NCBI GenBank assembly: GCA_964016105.1
Contig: CAXHEX010000025.1
Coordinates: forward strand, 4,208-68,207
Length of the DNA stretch: 64,000 nt
Source: Ketobacter sp964016105
GTDB lineage: Bacteria; Pseudomonadota; Gammaproteobacteria; Pseudomonadales; Ketobacteraceae
Direction: 5' to 3'
The notes below the pieces were generated by a model. That model worked only from the letters and a program-made list of their open reading frames with translations. It was not told where the DNA came from and did no database searches. Shown piece after piece: positions 9,458 through 19,172 of the stretch. How positions within the stretch are numbered: the stretch's first letter is position 1; each line of letters opens with the position of its first letter. A program made the position numbers and the translations under genes.

Positions 9458-9733
9458 TGATTAAACTCCGCAGCCACGGTTTGTTGTTTTTTATTAGTTA
9501 TTTAATTCTATCATCTTAATCTGCCCTTGTCCGACTAGTAAGCGTGCAAACTGCCCACTTGATAAGGGGATTTATTGGCAATAAGCCCATGTTAGTTAGA
9601 TGGTTTCCGAGTATACAGTCAGTTTCTACTGGAACAGAACTGTCAATGATTTATGGATCGATTCTGCCTGTGTGCGACCACAAGAATGACCAAATTAGGT
9701 TAGCCTGATGGTAATGCAGCACAAATAACGAGA

Positions 9734-9958
9734 CTAGTAGCTCAAGAGCGTCACTGTTACGGTCAAGGCTATGATAATTAGAGACACAGCGAGAACAGGG
9801 AAATATCGTTGTTTGATAATTAAGTTTTCCCGCTCTGCATTTAGTTTGGCACATTCCGCCTTGAGCTTGGCACACTCCGCTTCCAGCTTCACGACATCAA
9901 TCATGGCCTTGGTTTGCTCCGCTTGAGGCTCAGCCTTATGATATTCCGATTCATCCAT
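9734..9958 (-). CDS. Small coiled-coil protein with C-terminal membrane segment
   Basis: This 74-residue frame starts at an ATG preceded by an AGGA ribosome site 9 nt upstream. Residues about 22-46 are built of a seven-residue repeat (KLEAECA, KLKAECA, KLNAERE) that should form a short coiled coil. Residues about 52-72 form a strongly hydrophobic segment (FPVLAVSLIIIALTVTVTLL). The DNA shows the matching 21-bp repetition. No family is recognised. The tail-anchored topology and coiled coil support a real gene over a chance frame. The flanking non-coding stretch 9458-9733 shows no feature I can support. Confidence 0.5.
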   Translation of the reverse strand: MDESEYHKAEPQAEQTKAMIDVVKLEAECAKLKAECAKLNAERENLIIKQRYFPVLAVSLIIIALTVTVTLLSY

Positions 9959-10192
9959 GTTCGATCATCCTCGCCTGGCTTGGGGACCAATTGCAGTACT
10001 ACACAGCAAATACACCATGTCTGCCCAGTAGTGGCTGAAGTATAGCCCAATGACCTTGAAGGTAAGCTTTGAACGTCAACCATGCCGATGCAGGCAAAGT
10101 TGATTCACTAACTTCGATATGAGATTGAGTGGGCTCTTGGGAATACGCTCAACAGCGCGTTAACCTTTTAGAACATAAGGTTTTTTTGAAAA

Positions 10193-10282
10193 TGGCGGTG
10201 GGTCAGGGATTCGAACCCCGGAAGGGCGTTAACCCTTGCTGGTTTTCAAGACCAGTGCATTCAACCGCTCTGCCAACCCACC
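10193..10282 (-). tRNA. tRNA-Ser (anticodon TGA)
   Basis: The minus-strand sequence has acceptor GGTGGGT/ACCCACC, G discriminator and CCA. It has a long class II variable arm and an anticodon loop CTTGAAA giving UGA. The 90-nt length is right for tRNA-Ser. Confidence 0.97.
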
Positions 10283-10485
10283 ATTTGAAGGCGCAGATAA
10301 TAACGGAAACCTATGATTCTGTGAAGAAAAATTTCATCACCTTAAAAAGTTCCTGCCATGCCGCTAAAGCTGCTTGACTCATTAATTATAATCGGGTCTT
10401 TGAATTGAACAAATTGCACCATATCATTCCTATTTGATACCGTCTGTTTAATATCAAACCTTTTATGCCACCCCATGGAACCATG

Positions 10486-10878
10486 ATGAAAATCGCTGTA
10501 CATGTAACCGGAAGTCCATACAGCCAGCAAAGTAATCTCACTGCCCTACGATTTTGCCAGGCTGTCATTCAAGAAGGAAAACAACTCAGCCGCGTTTTCT
10601 TTTCCGGAGACGGAGTACATTCCGCCACCAACCTGGCGATTGCACCCCAGGACGAAGCCGACCTGTATGCTGAGTGGCAAGAACTCGCACTTAAACATGA
10701 TGTGGACTTGGTGGTCTGCATATCTGCTTGCCTTCGAAGGGGCATCATCAATGAAGAAGAAGCCCAACGCTATGAGAAAACAAATCACAACTTAAAGCAG
10801 GGTTTTGTGCTTTCCGGGCTTGGCCAACTGGTGGAAGCCAGTATCGAGTGCGATAGATTGGTTACTTTTGGGAGCTAG
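10486..10878 (+). CDS. tusD: Sulfurtransferase complex subunit TusD
   Basis: TusD is the sulfur-accepting subunit of the TusBCD heterohexamer, which relays persulfide sulfur from TusA to TusE for 2-thiolation of wobble uridine in tRNAs. With the ATG at 10486 the active-site cysteine falls exactly at Cys78 (VVCISACLRRG), as in the E. coli enzyme. This favours that start over the ATG one codon upstream or the longer frame from 10465. The C-terminus GFVLSGLGQLVEAS is typical. It begins a tight tusD-C-B-E operon. The end user of the sulfur, mnmA, is encoded at 33.8 kb. Confidence 0.94.
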   Translation: MKIAVHVTGSPYSQQSNLTALRFCQAVIQEGKQLSRVFFSGDGVHSATNLAIAPQDEADLYAEWQELALKHDVDLVVCISACLRRGIINEEEAQRYEKTNHNLKQGFVLSGLGQLVEASIECDRLVTFGS

Positions 10879-10880
10879 AG

Positions 10881-11234
10881 ATGAAGTCCACTTTGATCAT
10901 AAACAGCAAGCCGCCCTACTCCAGCCTCAGCGCCAAGGAATCACAAGACACCAGTCTGGCTTTTGCAGCCTTTGGCGTGCCTGTCGCTCTGTTGTTTGTG
11001 GGCGACGGCATATTTCAGCTGTTGAACAACCAACAGCCAGCGCCTGGCCAGAAAAATACCGCCGCTGCGGTGGACTCATATTCGCTCTATGAGATCGATG
11101 AACTCTACGTATCTGAAGCCGATCTCATGAATCGAGGGTTATCACTTGGGGATTTAGTGGGTAACCCCAAGGCCATAAACAATGCCGAAATGACAGCATT
11201 ACTGGCACGTTTTGATAACCTGCTTACTTACTAA
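10881..11234 (+). CDS. tusC: Sulfurtransferase complex subunit TusC
   Basis: This 117-residue DsrF/TusC-like protein starts 2 nt after the tusD stop. It has the DsrE/F fold pattern, with the first strand, KPPYSSLSAKES, and then the hydrophobic FAAFGVPVALLFVGDGIFQLL. TusC is a structural subunit of TusBCD. Its placement between tusD and tusB confirms the assignment. Confidence 0.92.
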   Translation: MKSTLIINSKPPYSSLSAKESQDTSLAFAAFGVPVALLFVGDGIFQLLNNQQPAPGQKNTAAAVDSYSLYEIDELYVSEADLMNRGLSLGDLVGNPKAINNAEMTALLARFDNLLTY

Positions 11235-11244
11235 TGGGCCAGCA

Positions 11245-11535
11245 ATGATTTTACACATTATTAACAAAGCTCCCGACCAAAGCGCTTCTCTGAGCCGTTG
11301 TTTAGACTGTTTAGCTCCAGATGACAGCTTAGTTCTGATTGAGGATGGCGTCTATCTGCTCACATGGCCCCCAGCCAAGATTGAATCACTGGCCAAGACA
11401 AATATTTATTACCTTCAGTCCGATCTTAAAGCCCGAGGCTTAGCCGATTTAACGGCCCAGACGGCAACACCCATCGACTACTCGGAATTGGTGGAGTTGG
11501 TGTGTAGCCACTCCAAATCAGTTAGCTGGTTTTAA
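11245..11535 (+). CDS. tusB: Sulfurtransferase complex subunit TusB
   Basis: This is a 96-residue DsrH/TusB protein. The ATG at 11245 gives MILHIINKAP, the usual family N-terminus, so the longer frame from 11212 overlapping tusC is not preferred. The middle contains DSLVLIEDGVYLL, characteristic of the family. It completes TusBCD, and tusE begins 1 nt after the stop. Confidence 0.92.
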   Translation: MILHIINKAPDQSASLSRCLDCLAPDDSLVLIEDGVYLLTWPPAKIESLAKTNIYYLQSDLKARGLADLTAQTATPIDYSELVELVCSHSKSVSWF

Positions 11536-11536
11536 A

Positions 11537-11872
11537 ATGAACGAACTTAAGGTGGAACAAAGAATCGTAGCGCTGGATAAAGAAGGCTATTTAAAACACC
11601 TTAATGACTGGAACCCATCCGTTGCGGAAGCGATGGCGGAATCTGAAGGTATCGCCCTAACGGCAGATCACTGGCAAATTTTACATTTGATTCGTCAGTT
11701 TCATGCTCAATTCGAACATTCACCCGCCATGAGGATTCTAGTAAAATACGTAAAGCAGCAATTGGGTGAAGAAAAAGGCAATAGCATTTACCTCATGCAA
11801 TTGTTTCCCCAAAGCCCGGCAAAACTGGCCGCAAAAATTGCTGGACTACCCCGCCCCACCAACTGCCTGTAG
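11537..11872 (+). CDS. tusE: Sulfur relay protein TusE (DsrC family)
   Basis: This 111-residue DsrC-family protein has the conserved C-terminal arm ending PRPTNCL. Cys110, the penultimate residue, is the sulfur-accepting cysteine. It takes sulfur from TusD and passes it to MnmA. The second cysteine found in sulfite-reductase DsrC is absent (the position is not Cys in GLPRP), so this is TusE, not dissimilatory DsrC. It is the last gene of the tus set before a TrpD2-type gene. Confidence 0.94.
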   Translation: MNELKVEQRIVALDKEGYLKHLNDWNPSVAEAMAESEGIALTADHWQILHLIRQFHAQFEHSPAMRILVKYVKQQLGEEKGNSIYLMQLFPQSPAKLAAKIAGLPRPTNCL

Positions 11873-11879
11873 GTGCCTA

Positions 11880-12884
11880 ATGAAAACAAGTATTCCCCCC
11901 AGCCACGAACATCCATTTGCACAATACGTGAGGATTTTGGGCAAAGGCAAAAAAGGTTCACGGGCCCTAACGGAATCAGAGGCTTTTTCCGCCATGACCA
12001 TGATTATGGAAGGGCAAGTACTGGACACACAGCTTGGCGCCTTTCTAATGTTAATGCGAGTGAAGGAAGAAAGCGCCGATGAACTACTAGGCTTTGTGAA
12101 GGCGGTAAAACCCCATATCAAACCACCATCACCGCTACAGGTTGATATTGATTGGTCTTCTTACGCGGGTAAGCGCAGGCACCTTCCATGGTATCTTTTA
12201 TCAATTTTATTATTGGCAGAAAATGGTCAGCGTGTATTTATCCATGGTGCCAGCGGCCACACCATCGACCGCCTTTACACTGAAGATGTACTGTTAGAAC
12301 TGGGACTTCCTGTGGCGACCAGCTGGGACCTGTGCCAACAACAATTGAATAGTCACGGTTTTACGTACTTCCCGCTTCGAGATCTCTGCCCCAAACTCCA
12401 CCAAATTATTGAGTTACGCAATATTCTGGGTCTACGATCCCCGGTGCACACTCTCTCGCGGCTTCTTAATCCCTGTGATGCCGAGCACGTTATTCAAGGC
12501 ATTTTCCATCCTGGCTACCGGCCTGTTCACCAGGTGGCGGCAAAATCTTTGGGCTACCAGAGGGTTGATGTGATCAAAGGTGAAGCCGGAGAAATAGAAA
12601 GAAACCCGGATACGGATTGCCTGGTCCAGTCCGTTCGAAGCGATGAACTTTTAGATGAGACCTGGCCCGCACTATTTGAAAACCGCCACGTTAAAGAAAC
12701 AAAACTGGCGATCTCTGATCTAGTTAAAACATGGCAAGGAAAACAAAACCACGAATATGGAGAGAGTGCAGTCATAGGAACAACTGCAATCGCATTAAAG
12801 CTGTTGGGTAAGGAGGAAAATCAATCTAGCGCATTGGAAGCGGCACGACAGATGTGGCTGGACCGGAACAAATCGTTTATTTAA
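11880..12884 (+). CDS. ybiB: TrpD2/YbiB-type glycosyl transferase-family protein
   Basis: This is 334 residues from the ATG at 11880; upstream in-frame codons overlap tusE and are not needed. The N-terminal helical bundle (YVRILGKGKKGSRALTESEA) and the following phosphoribosyltransferase-like domain resemble anthranilate phosphoribosyltransferase. The substrate-binding glycine-rich loop is altered to KRRHLPWYLLSILLL, as in the TrpD2 group, which binds nucleic acid. It follows tusE as in pseudomonads. It is very probably not a tryptophan enzyme. Confidence 0.85.
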   Translation: MKTSIPPSHEHPFAQYVRILGKGKKGSRALTESEAFSAMTMIMEGQVLDTQLGAFLMLMRVKEESADELLGFVKAVKPHIKPPSPLQVDIDWSSYAGKRRHLPWYLLSILLLAENGQRVFIHGASGHTIDRLYTEDVLLELGLPVATSWDLCQQQLNSHGFTYFPLRDLCPKLHQIIELRNILGLRSPVHTLSRLLNPCDAEHVIQGIFHPGYRPVHQVAAKSLGYQRVDVIKGEAGEIERNPDTDCLVQSVRSDELLDETWPALFENRHVKETKLAISDLVKTWQGKQNHEYGESAVIGTTAIALKLLGKEENQSSALEAARQMWLDRNKSFI

Positions 12885-12917
12885 ATCGCCGTGCATTTAC
12901 GGAAGATCTAGCATGGT

Positions 12918-14537
12918 TCAGACTTTAAATTGTCGTGCCACAGCATCCAATTTATTGGTCACTGACTGTAGCTGTTCGGTGGCCAACGCCACCTTGGCGG
13001 AGCCTTCGGCAGCGCTCTGGGCGGAATGACTAATTTCATCGATTGCAGTCTGAATAAACTGAGAGGTCTGTTGCTGTTCCTCTGTAGCGGAAGCAATCTG
13101 GGTATTCATGACATTTATTTCTTCTACTCGGCTGGTAATTGCGCCTAGGGAGCTACCGGCATTGCCCGCTTTGTCTACACTTTCTTGCGCTTTCTTTTGC
13201 CCTGCTGTCATTACGTCAGAAATCACTCTGGCTGTTTTCTGCAGCTGTTCGATTACAGTATGAATTTCTTCTGTGGACTCTTGGGTTCGTGAAGCCAGAG
13301 TTCTAACTTCATCGGCCACCACCGCAAAACCCCGCCCGTGCTCTCCTGCCCGGGCTGCTTCGATGGCAGCGTTCAATGCTAACAAGTTGGTCTGAGAAGC
13401 AATACCTTGAATAACATCCAATATGGCTCCCACGTTTTCGCTATCGGATTCCAATTGATGAATGGTTTCACCGGCTTTAGCTACTTCCTTAGCCAAATCA
13501 TCAATGATACTTATGGTTTCTTTCACAATTTGGTGGCCATTTTTAGCTTGGTCGTTGGCATCAGAAGCCGCTTCTGCTGCATTCGCAGTATTGGAAGCAT
13601 TCTCATTCAAGCTCAGGTACATCTCATTCATAGAGCGATTGACACTGGCGGTAGATTCACGCTGGGTATTCGATACGGCCTCACTTTCATGGGCTAACTT
13701 TCCAAGCTCGCGGCTCGCGTCTGAGAGAGGTTGAATGCTGGTCACCACATCACTGATAATGCCTTGCAGCTTTTCAATAAACGAATTAAACCAAAATACC
13801 AACTCGCCAATCTCATCTTCGGAAGTTTGACTGATCCTTCGGGTTAGATCCCCCTCTCCACTGGCGATATCTTTCAGGGACCGAGCAATTCTGGAAATAT
13901 TGCCATTGATGACGGCGGTAATATAAAAAGAGACTGCGAGCAGAACAATAGCCACCACCAGAGCTATTCCAAAACCAAACTCCAGAGCGGTTCTAAGATC
14001 AGCCAGCGACTTGGAAATATTGCCTGTGAATAGCTCATAGCTCTCATCCCGGAAACGCTGCAAATCCACTTTCAGTTTATTTTGAGCGGATCTCATTTTT
14101 TCCACTTCTTCATTGAGCTTCGAGAAATCAATCGTCCCAGAAATCATCCCTTCGGAAAGGGCTCGAGCCATTTTATAGTAAGCGTCAAACTGAGTCTGAA
14201 GTGATTCAACCTGATTTTTTCGTTCCGGCTCTAGCTCGTGGATCTCCGCCATCAGGGCTCGCATTTGGTCCGCCTGCTGATCCGCTCCAGCAATCATATC
14301 AACTTCACCCGTGCTCACGGCGGAGTTAAGGGTTTCACTGGTTTTACCCAGGTTCACTATCACACTGTTGGCATCTTCCAAAATGGGATAATAGCGATCT
14401 CGAACCGTTTCTAAGCGATCGTCGATGCTGGTATTCACCACTAAATTAAATGCCAGATAGGCCGCAAAACCCAATACCCCCACAACAGGGATAATAAACA
14501 GTTTGTATTTGATTGAGATGCGGTTGAACCAATTCAT
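12918..14537 (-). CDS. Methyl-accepting chemotaxis protein
   Basis: This 539-residue transmembrane chemoreceptor has a first membrane segment near residues 11-32 and a helical periplasmic sensor of about 155 residues. A second membrane segment lies near 190-212, followed by a HAMP linker (DIASGEGDLTRRI). The cytoplasmic signalling hairpin tip reads IASQTNLLALNAAIEAARAG and GRGFAVVADEVRTLA. The sensor looks like a four-helix bundle with acidic helices; the ligand is unknown. No CheR-tethering pentapeptide is seen at the C-terminus. It is transcribed alone and converges on the TrpD2-type gene. Confidence 0.93.
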   Translation of the reverse strand: MNWFNRISIKYKLFIIPVVGVLGFAAYLAFNLVVNTSIDDRLETVRDRYYPILEDANSVIVNLGKTSETLNSAVSTGEVDMIAGADQQADQMRALMAEIHELEPERKNQVESLQTQFDAYYKMARALSEGMISGTIDFSKLNEEVEKMRSAQNKLKVDLQRFRDESYELFTGNISKSLADLRTALEFGFGIALVVAIVLLAVSFYITAVINGNISRIARSLKDIASGEGDLTRRISQTSEDEIGELVFWFNSFIEKLQGIISDVVTSIQPLSDASRELGKLAHESEAVSNTQRESTASVNRSMNEMYLSLNENASNTANAAEAASDANDQAKNGHQIVKETISIIDDLAKEVAKAGETIHQLESDSENVGAILDVIQGIASQTNLLALNAAIEAARAGEHGRGFAVVADEVRTLASRTQESTEEIHTVIEQLQKTARVISDVMTAGQKKAQESVDKAGNAGSSLGAITSRVEEINVMNTQIASATEEQQQTSQFIQTAIDEISHSAQSAAEGSAKVALATEQLQSVTNKLDAVARQFKV

Positions 14538-14649
14538 GCCATAGGCTCCAGATGCACTTTGTACATTAGTCTTAATTTAAGACTAGCTGAACTCGGTATT
14601 TTGGAAAGCAAAAGTCTACAAAATGAACGGTTATTAACCCTTTGTTGGC

Positions 14650-16047
14650 CTAGCGTTGACCTGGCTCAAACCAGGATAGACGCTCTCGGAGTGCTACTAC
14701 CGTACCAACAATAATCAGCGTGGGGGGCTTAACTTCTTGTTTCTCAATATAATTCGGCATGGAACTGAGGGTAGAGGCAAACACTTTTTGCTGGGGAGTG
14801 GTGCCCTGCTGAACCAGTGCGATAGGGGTATCAGGTGACATTCCATGCTTTACCAACTGGCTACAAATGGTGGAAAGCCCCATTAAACCCATATAGAAAA
14901 CCAATGTCTGACTGCCTTTGGCAAGGTTTTCCCAATCGAGATTGAGGCTGCCGTCCTTCAAATGACCCGTTATGAATCGAACAGACTGAGCATGATCTCG
15001 GTGGGTTAAAGGAATTCCGGAATAACTGGCGCAACCCGATGCGGCGGTGATGCCCGGCACCACTTGAAAGGTGATCCCTGCTTCTGCCAGACGATCAATT
15101 TCTTCTCCGCCTCGGCCAAAAATAAACGGATCTCCGCCTTTTAGGCGACATACTCGCTTTCCTTGTTTGGCAAGATCCACCAAATATTGATTAATTTGAT
15201 CCTGGGGTACGGCATGATCACTGCGGGCCTTACCCACATAAATACGTTCTGCATCCCGGCGCACCAACTCCAGGATATCCGCACTCACCAATCGGTCGTA
15301 TAACACCACGTCAGCCTGCTGCATTAGGCGTAGGGCTCGAAACGTCAACAGGTCAGGATCACCGGGCCCCGCTCCCACCAAGTAAACTTCTCCAACGGGC
15401 TGCAAGTGGCCGTCACCAGGCAACAGCTGTTGCTCCAGCATTTTTTCCGCCTGTTGCTCTTTGCCGGCAAATACGAACTCCGCTATAGGCCCGGTTAACA
15501 CGGCTTCCCAAAACCCGCGACGTTGATTTACATCGGCAAATTTGGCTTTAGCTGCATCTCGAAAGCTACCTACCAGCTTTGCTAGCCTGCCATAACTGGC
15601 GGGGATACTGGATTCCAATTTGGCTCGAATCAGCCGCGCCAAAACCGGCGAGGCTCCACCACTGGAGATAGCGATCATAATAGGCGAGCGGTCGACGATT
15701 GAAGGCAAAATAAAAGTACAAAGGCTGGGATTATCCACCACATTTACCGGCAAAGAGCGAGCCTGGGCTTGCTCGGAAACAGCGCTGTTGGCGTCGAGGT
15801 TGTTGGTGGCGGCAATGGCCAGGGTGACGCCATCTAAATCCTGGGGCTGGAATTCTCCAACCCGCTTTTCCGATTTTGCGTCCTGGGCCAGTAAGGCATC
15901 CATGGCACCACTGAATTCCGTAGCAACCACCCTCAAGTGGGCACCGGCCTTGCGAAGCATGGAGGCTTTCCTCACGGCCACCTCACCCGCTCCCACCACC
16001 AGACACCGCTTATGGTTAAGCTGATAAAAAATCGGTAAGTAGTCCAT
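14650..16047 (-). CDS. cysG: Siroheme synthase (multifunctional)
   Basis: CysG converts uroporphyrinogen III to siroheme, the cofactor of sulfite and nitrite reductases. The N-terminal dehydrogenase/ferrochelatase part has a Rossmann motif (VVGAGEVAVRKASML) and the conserved AISSGGASPVLAR loop. The C-terminal SAM-dependent methyltransferase part has YLVGAGPGDPDLLT and GGDPFIFGRGGEE. The 465-residue length fits the fused enzyme. Its start is 5 nt downstream of serS, so the two are likely co-transcribed. Confidence 0.97.
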   Translation of the reverse strand: MDYLPIFYQLNHKRCLVVGAGEVAVRKASMLRKAGAHLRVVATEFSGAMDALLAQDAKSEKRVGEFQPQDLDGVTLAIAATNNLDANSAVSEQAQARSLPVNVVDNPSLCTFILPSIVDRSPIMIAISSGGASPVLARLIRAKLESSIPASYGRLAKLVGSFRDAAKAKFADVNQRRGFWEAVLTGPIAEFVFAGKEQQAEKMLEQQLLPGDGHLQPVGEVYLVGAGPGDPDLLTFRALRLMQQADVVLYDRLVSADILELVRRDAERIYVGKARSDHAVPQDQINQYLVDLAKQGKRVCRLKGGDPFIFGRGGEEIDRLAEAGITFQVVPGITAASGCASYSGIPLTHRDHAQSVRFITGHLKDGSLNLDWENLAKGSQTLVFYMGLMGLSTICSQLVKHGMSPDTPIALVQQGTTPQQKVFASTLSSMPNYIEKQEVKPPTLIIVGTVVALRERLSWFEPGQR

Positions 16048-16052
16048 CGGCC

Positions 16053-17336
16053 CTAACCCCTGGCAGGAATCATTTCAAGACCATTCATATAACCCTGCAA
16101 CGCTTTGGGAACTAAAATGCTGCCATCGGCCTGCTGATAATTTTCCATCACCGCCACCAGGCAGCGCCCCACCGCTAAACCAGAGCCATTGAGGGTGTGC
16201 ACAAACTCGGTCTTCTTGCTGCCTTCTGGGCGATAGCGGGCTTGCATCCGTCTGGCCTGAAAATCCTCAAAATTACTACAAGACGAAATCTCTCGATACT
16301 GGCTTTGCCCCGGCAGCCACACTTCAATGTCGTAGGTTTTGGCAGATGAGAAGCCAATATCCCCTCCACACAACACCACCACCCGGTATGGCAGCTCCAG
16401 CTTTTGTAAAATAGCCTCAGCATGGGAGGTTAACTGTTCCAATGCCTGGTAGGAATCTTCTGGCTTAACCAACTGGACCATCTCTACCTTTTCAAATTGG
16501 TGTTGGCGTATCATGCCCCGCACATCACGGCCACCGGAGCCGGCTTCACTGCGAAAACAGGGGGTATGGGCCGTGTATTTAATGGGTAAATCTGATTCTG
16601 CCAATATTTCATCTCGGGCAATATTGGTGACCGGCACCTCGGCGGTGGGAATCAAATACAATTCACGGTCACCACGGAGCTTGTACAGGTCTTCCTCAAA
16701 CTTGGGCAACTGACCGGTACCCTTGAGGGAATCGGGATTTACCAAGTAAGGTACATAAGTCTCGGTGTAGCCATTCTCCTGGGTGTGGGTATCCAACATA
16801 AGTTGGATCAATGCCCTGTGCATACGGGCCAAACCGCCGTACATGACAGAGAAACGGGCGCCGGAAATCTTGGCTGCGGTTTCGAAATCCATACCGCCCA
16901 CTGCAAGACCCAAGTCCACGTGGTCCTGTGGTTCAAAATCAAACTGGGTGGGCTCGCCCCACTTTCTTACCTCTACGTTATCGTCCTCACTGTCGCCAGC
17001 GGGAACCGAGCTGTGGGGAATATTGGGAATCCCCATCTGCAAATCTTTGATGCTGGTTTGCAACTCACTCAGCTGTTGTTCGCATTGGGTTAGCTTGGCA
17101 CCAAAACTCTCCACTTCAGCTAATATGGCAGATGCATCCTCGCCTTTGGCCTTGGCGGCACCAATCTCTTTTGACTTGCGCTTACGTTCAGCCTGCAGAT
17201 TTTCCGTTTCCACCTGCAAGGACTTACGCTTCGACTCCAGCTCATTTATCGCACTAATATCCAACTGGTAGTTTCTTACTTTCAACTTGCTGGCCACTTG
17301 GTCTAGTTCGTTACGTAAAAGTTTGGGATCTAACAT
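16053..17336 (-). CDS. serS: Seryl-tRNA synthetase
   Basis: This class II synthetase has an N-terminal coiled-coil arm (about residues 25-110) that grips the long variable arm of tRNA-Ser. Motif 2 is FRSEAGSGGRDVRGM and motif 3 is LNGSGLAVGRCLVAV. At 427 residues it is complete. It lies between crcB and cysG in an order shared with pseudomonads. A tRNA-Ser gene is also in the window at 10.2 kb. Confidence 0.98.
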   Translation of the reverse strand: MLDPKLLRNELDQVASKLKVRNYQLDISAINELESKRKSLQVETENLQAERKRKSKEIGAAKAKGEDASAILAEVESFGAKLTQCEQQLSELQTSIKDLQMGIPNIPHSSVPAGDSEDDNVEVRKWGEPTQFDFEPQDHVDLGLAVGGMDFETAAKISGARFSVMYGGLARMHRALIQLMLDTHTQENGYTETYVPYLVNPDSLKGTGQLPKFEEDLYKLRGDRELYLIPTAEVPVTNIARDEILAESDLPIKYTAHTPCFRSEAGSGGRDVRGMIRQHQFEKVEMVQLVKPEDSYQALEQLTSHAEAILQKLELPYRVVVLCGGDIGFSSAKTYDIEVWLPGQSQYREISSCSNFEDFQARRMQARYRPEGSKKTEFVHTLNGSGLAVGRCLVAVMENYQQADGSILVPKALQGYMNGLEMIPARG

Positions 17337-17437
17337 GGTGTATTAATAACTCGTTAATCGAATAAATGAATGGTTGTTGGGAAGCGAGGGCGTATTGTAC
17401 CTGAATAAAACTGGCTGAACCCAGAATTTAAAGCCTG

Positions 17438-17821
17438 TTAAAGCAGGTTTTTGCCAATCCAGAAGCCTGACCAAACCCCCACCAGACATAAGCAAACGCT
17501 GGCCAGTACATTCATCAAGGCCACACCCAGCTGGCCTTCCTGCACTAACCTCATGGTTTCAAAAGAAAAGGTGGAAAATGTGGTGAAAGCCCCCAAAAAC
17601 CCCACCAGAACCAGTAAGCGCAGGGATTCTCTCGGTGTCACCGTTGAGAACACAGCAATGAATAACAAGCCAAACAAAAAACTGCCCAGGAGGTTTACGG
17701 TAAAGGTACCAAATGGAAAACCACTATCTGTTCGGGTGTTTACCCAGGTGGACAGAGCGTAGCGGCTCACTGCCCCTAGCGCTCCGCCAATGGCTACCCA
17801 AACCAGCTGCGGCCAATGCAT
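17438..17821 (-). CDS. crcB: Fluoride ion channel CrcB/FluC
   Basis: This small four-helix membrane protein carries the family signature GGALGAVSRYALSTW and FGTFTVNLLGSF, plus GFLGAFTTFSTFSFE, which lines the fluoride pore in FluC dimers. The ATG at 17821 overlaps the rarA stop by one base (TGATG); a GTG one codon upstream is also possible. About 127 residues is normal. Confidence 0.94.
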   Translation of the reverse strand: MHWPQLVWVAIGGALGAVSRYALSTWVNTRTDSGFPFGTFTVNLLGSFLFGLLFIAVFSTVTPRESLRLLVLVGFLGAFTTFSTFSFETMRLVQEGQLGVALMNVLASVCLCLVGVWSGFWIGKNLL

Positions 17822-19170
17822 CACTTGGCCCCATCTTTAGGGTATCGTTGCCAGGGACTATTGGCATCCAAGCCCTTTAAATACTGCAATTTATCGGCAA
17901 TTTTAATTTCAAGACCCCGGGCCACCGGTCTATACCATTGCTGATCATGGATGGGCTCAGGCAAATAGTTTTCACCGGCGGCATAGGCTTCGGGAAAATC
18001 ATGGGCGTAGCGGTATTCTTCACCATAACCCTGCTGTTTCATTAATTTGGTCGGTGCGTTCCTAAGATGAACTGGCACCTCATGGCTTGGGTTCTTTTTG
18101 ATATGGGATCTCACCTCGTTGAAGGCACGATAGACCGCATTACTCTTTGGCGCCGCAGCCATATAAGCCAGCGCTTGAGCAATGGCCAGCTCCCCTTCCG
18201 GACTTCCCAGTCGAGTTTGAGTATCCCAAGCGTTGAGGGCAATTTGCAAAGCTCTGGGATCGGCATTACCAATATCTTCACTGGCCATACGCACCACCCG
18301 TCGGGCCACATAAAGTGGATCGCATCCCCCATCCAGCATGCGCCCATACCAATATAGCGCGCCATCGGGAGACGACCCTCTCACGGCTTTATGAAGCGCG
18401 GAGATCTGCTCGTAAAACACATCTCCGCCTTTATCAAAACGGCGTAACTCCGTACCCAGCGCCTGCTTTAGAATGCGCTCATCAACATTCTCCGCTTGTT
18501 CTGATTTGGCTAGCTCTACGCACAACTCCAGCAAATTAAGGGCACGCCGGGCATCACCATCGGCGGCTTCAGCCATGGTTTGCAACAAGCCATCATCCAC
18601 AGCAACGCCTTCTGCACCCAGACCCTGTTTAGAATCGGTGACTGCCCGCTGCAATAGCTGTGTCAGATCTTGCGCTTCAATGCTATTTAATACCACCACC
18701 CTCGCCCGTGATAGCAACGCACTGTTTAGTTCAAAGGAGGGGTTTTCCGTGGTTGCGCCGATAAAAATAAAGGTTCCATCTTCAATGTAGGGAAGAAATG
18801 CATCCTGCTGAGACTTATTAAATCGATGCACTTCGTCTACGAATAGGATGGTTTTGCGGCCGAAACGAAGCTGCTCCTTAGCTTGATCAATGGCGGCGCG
18901 AATTTCTTTCACGCCGCTTAACACTGCAGACACCGTAAGAAACTGGGCATCAACGTAGCTGGCTAGAATCATGGCCAGAGTGGTCTTACCTACTCCCGGT
19001 GGCCCCCACAACACCATGGAATGCACATGACCCGCTTCAATGGCTTTTCTTAGGGGTTGGTCTTTTCCAAACACATGCTGTTGCCCCACGTATTCGTCCA
19101 ACGTGGTCGGGCGCATACGTGCCGCCAGGGGTTGCCAGGTGTCCTGATCATCGAAAAGTCCATTATTCAT
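17821..19170 (-). CDS. rarA: Replication-associated recombination ATPase RarA (MgsA)
   Basis: This is a clamp-loader-like AAA+ ATPase acting at stalled replication forks. The Walker A is GPPGVGKTTL, Walker B is LFVDEVHRFNKSQQDAFLP, and a sensor region reads GATTENPSFELNSALLSR. The C-terminal tetramerisation domain is present. At 449 residues it is full length. The ATG at 19170 is preferred to the GTG one codon earlier that touches the lolA stop. The order lolA-rarA-crcB-serS is conserved in gammaproteobacteria. Confidence 0.96.
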   Translation of the reverse strand: MNNGLFDDQDTWQPLAARMRPTTLDEYVGQQHVFGKDQPLRKAIEAGHVHSMVLWGPPGVGKTTLAMILASYVDAQFLTVSAVLSGVKEIRAAIDQAKEQLRFGRKTILFVDEVHRFNKSQQDAFLPYIEDGTFIFIGATTENPSFELNSALLSRARVVVLNSIEAQDLTQLLQRAVTDSKQGLGAEGVAVDDGLLQTMAEAADGDARRALNLLELCVELAKSEQAENVDERILKQALGTELRRFDKGGDVFYEQISALHKAVRGSSPDGALYWYGRMLDGGCDPLYVARRVVRMASEDIGNADPRALQIALNAWDTQTRLGSPEGELAIAQALAYMAAAPKSNAVYRAFNEVRSHIKKNPSHEVPVHLRNAPTKLMKQQGYGEEYRYAHDFPEAYAAGENYLPEPIHDQQWYRPVARGLEIKIADKLQYLKGLDANSPWQRYPKDGAK

Positions 19171-19172
19171 CA

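Noticed and set aside
11880..12884. trpD anthranilate phosphoribosyltransferase
   Set aside because: The phosphoribosyl pyrophosphate loop is altered as in TrpD2/YbiB and no trp genes are near.
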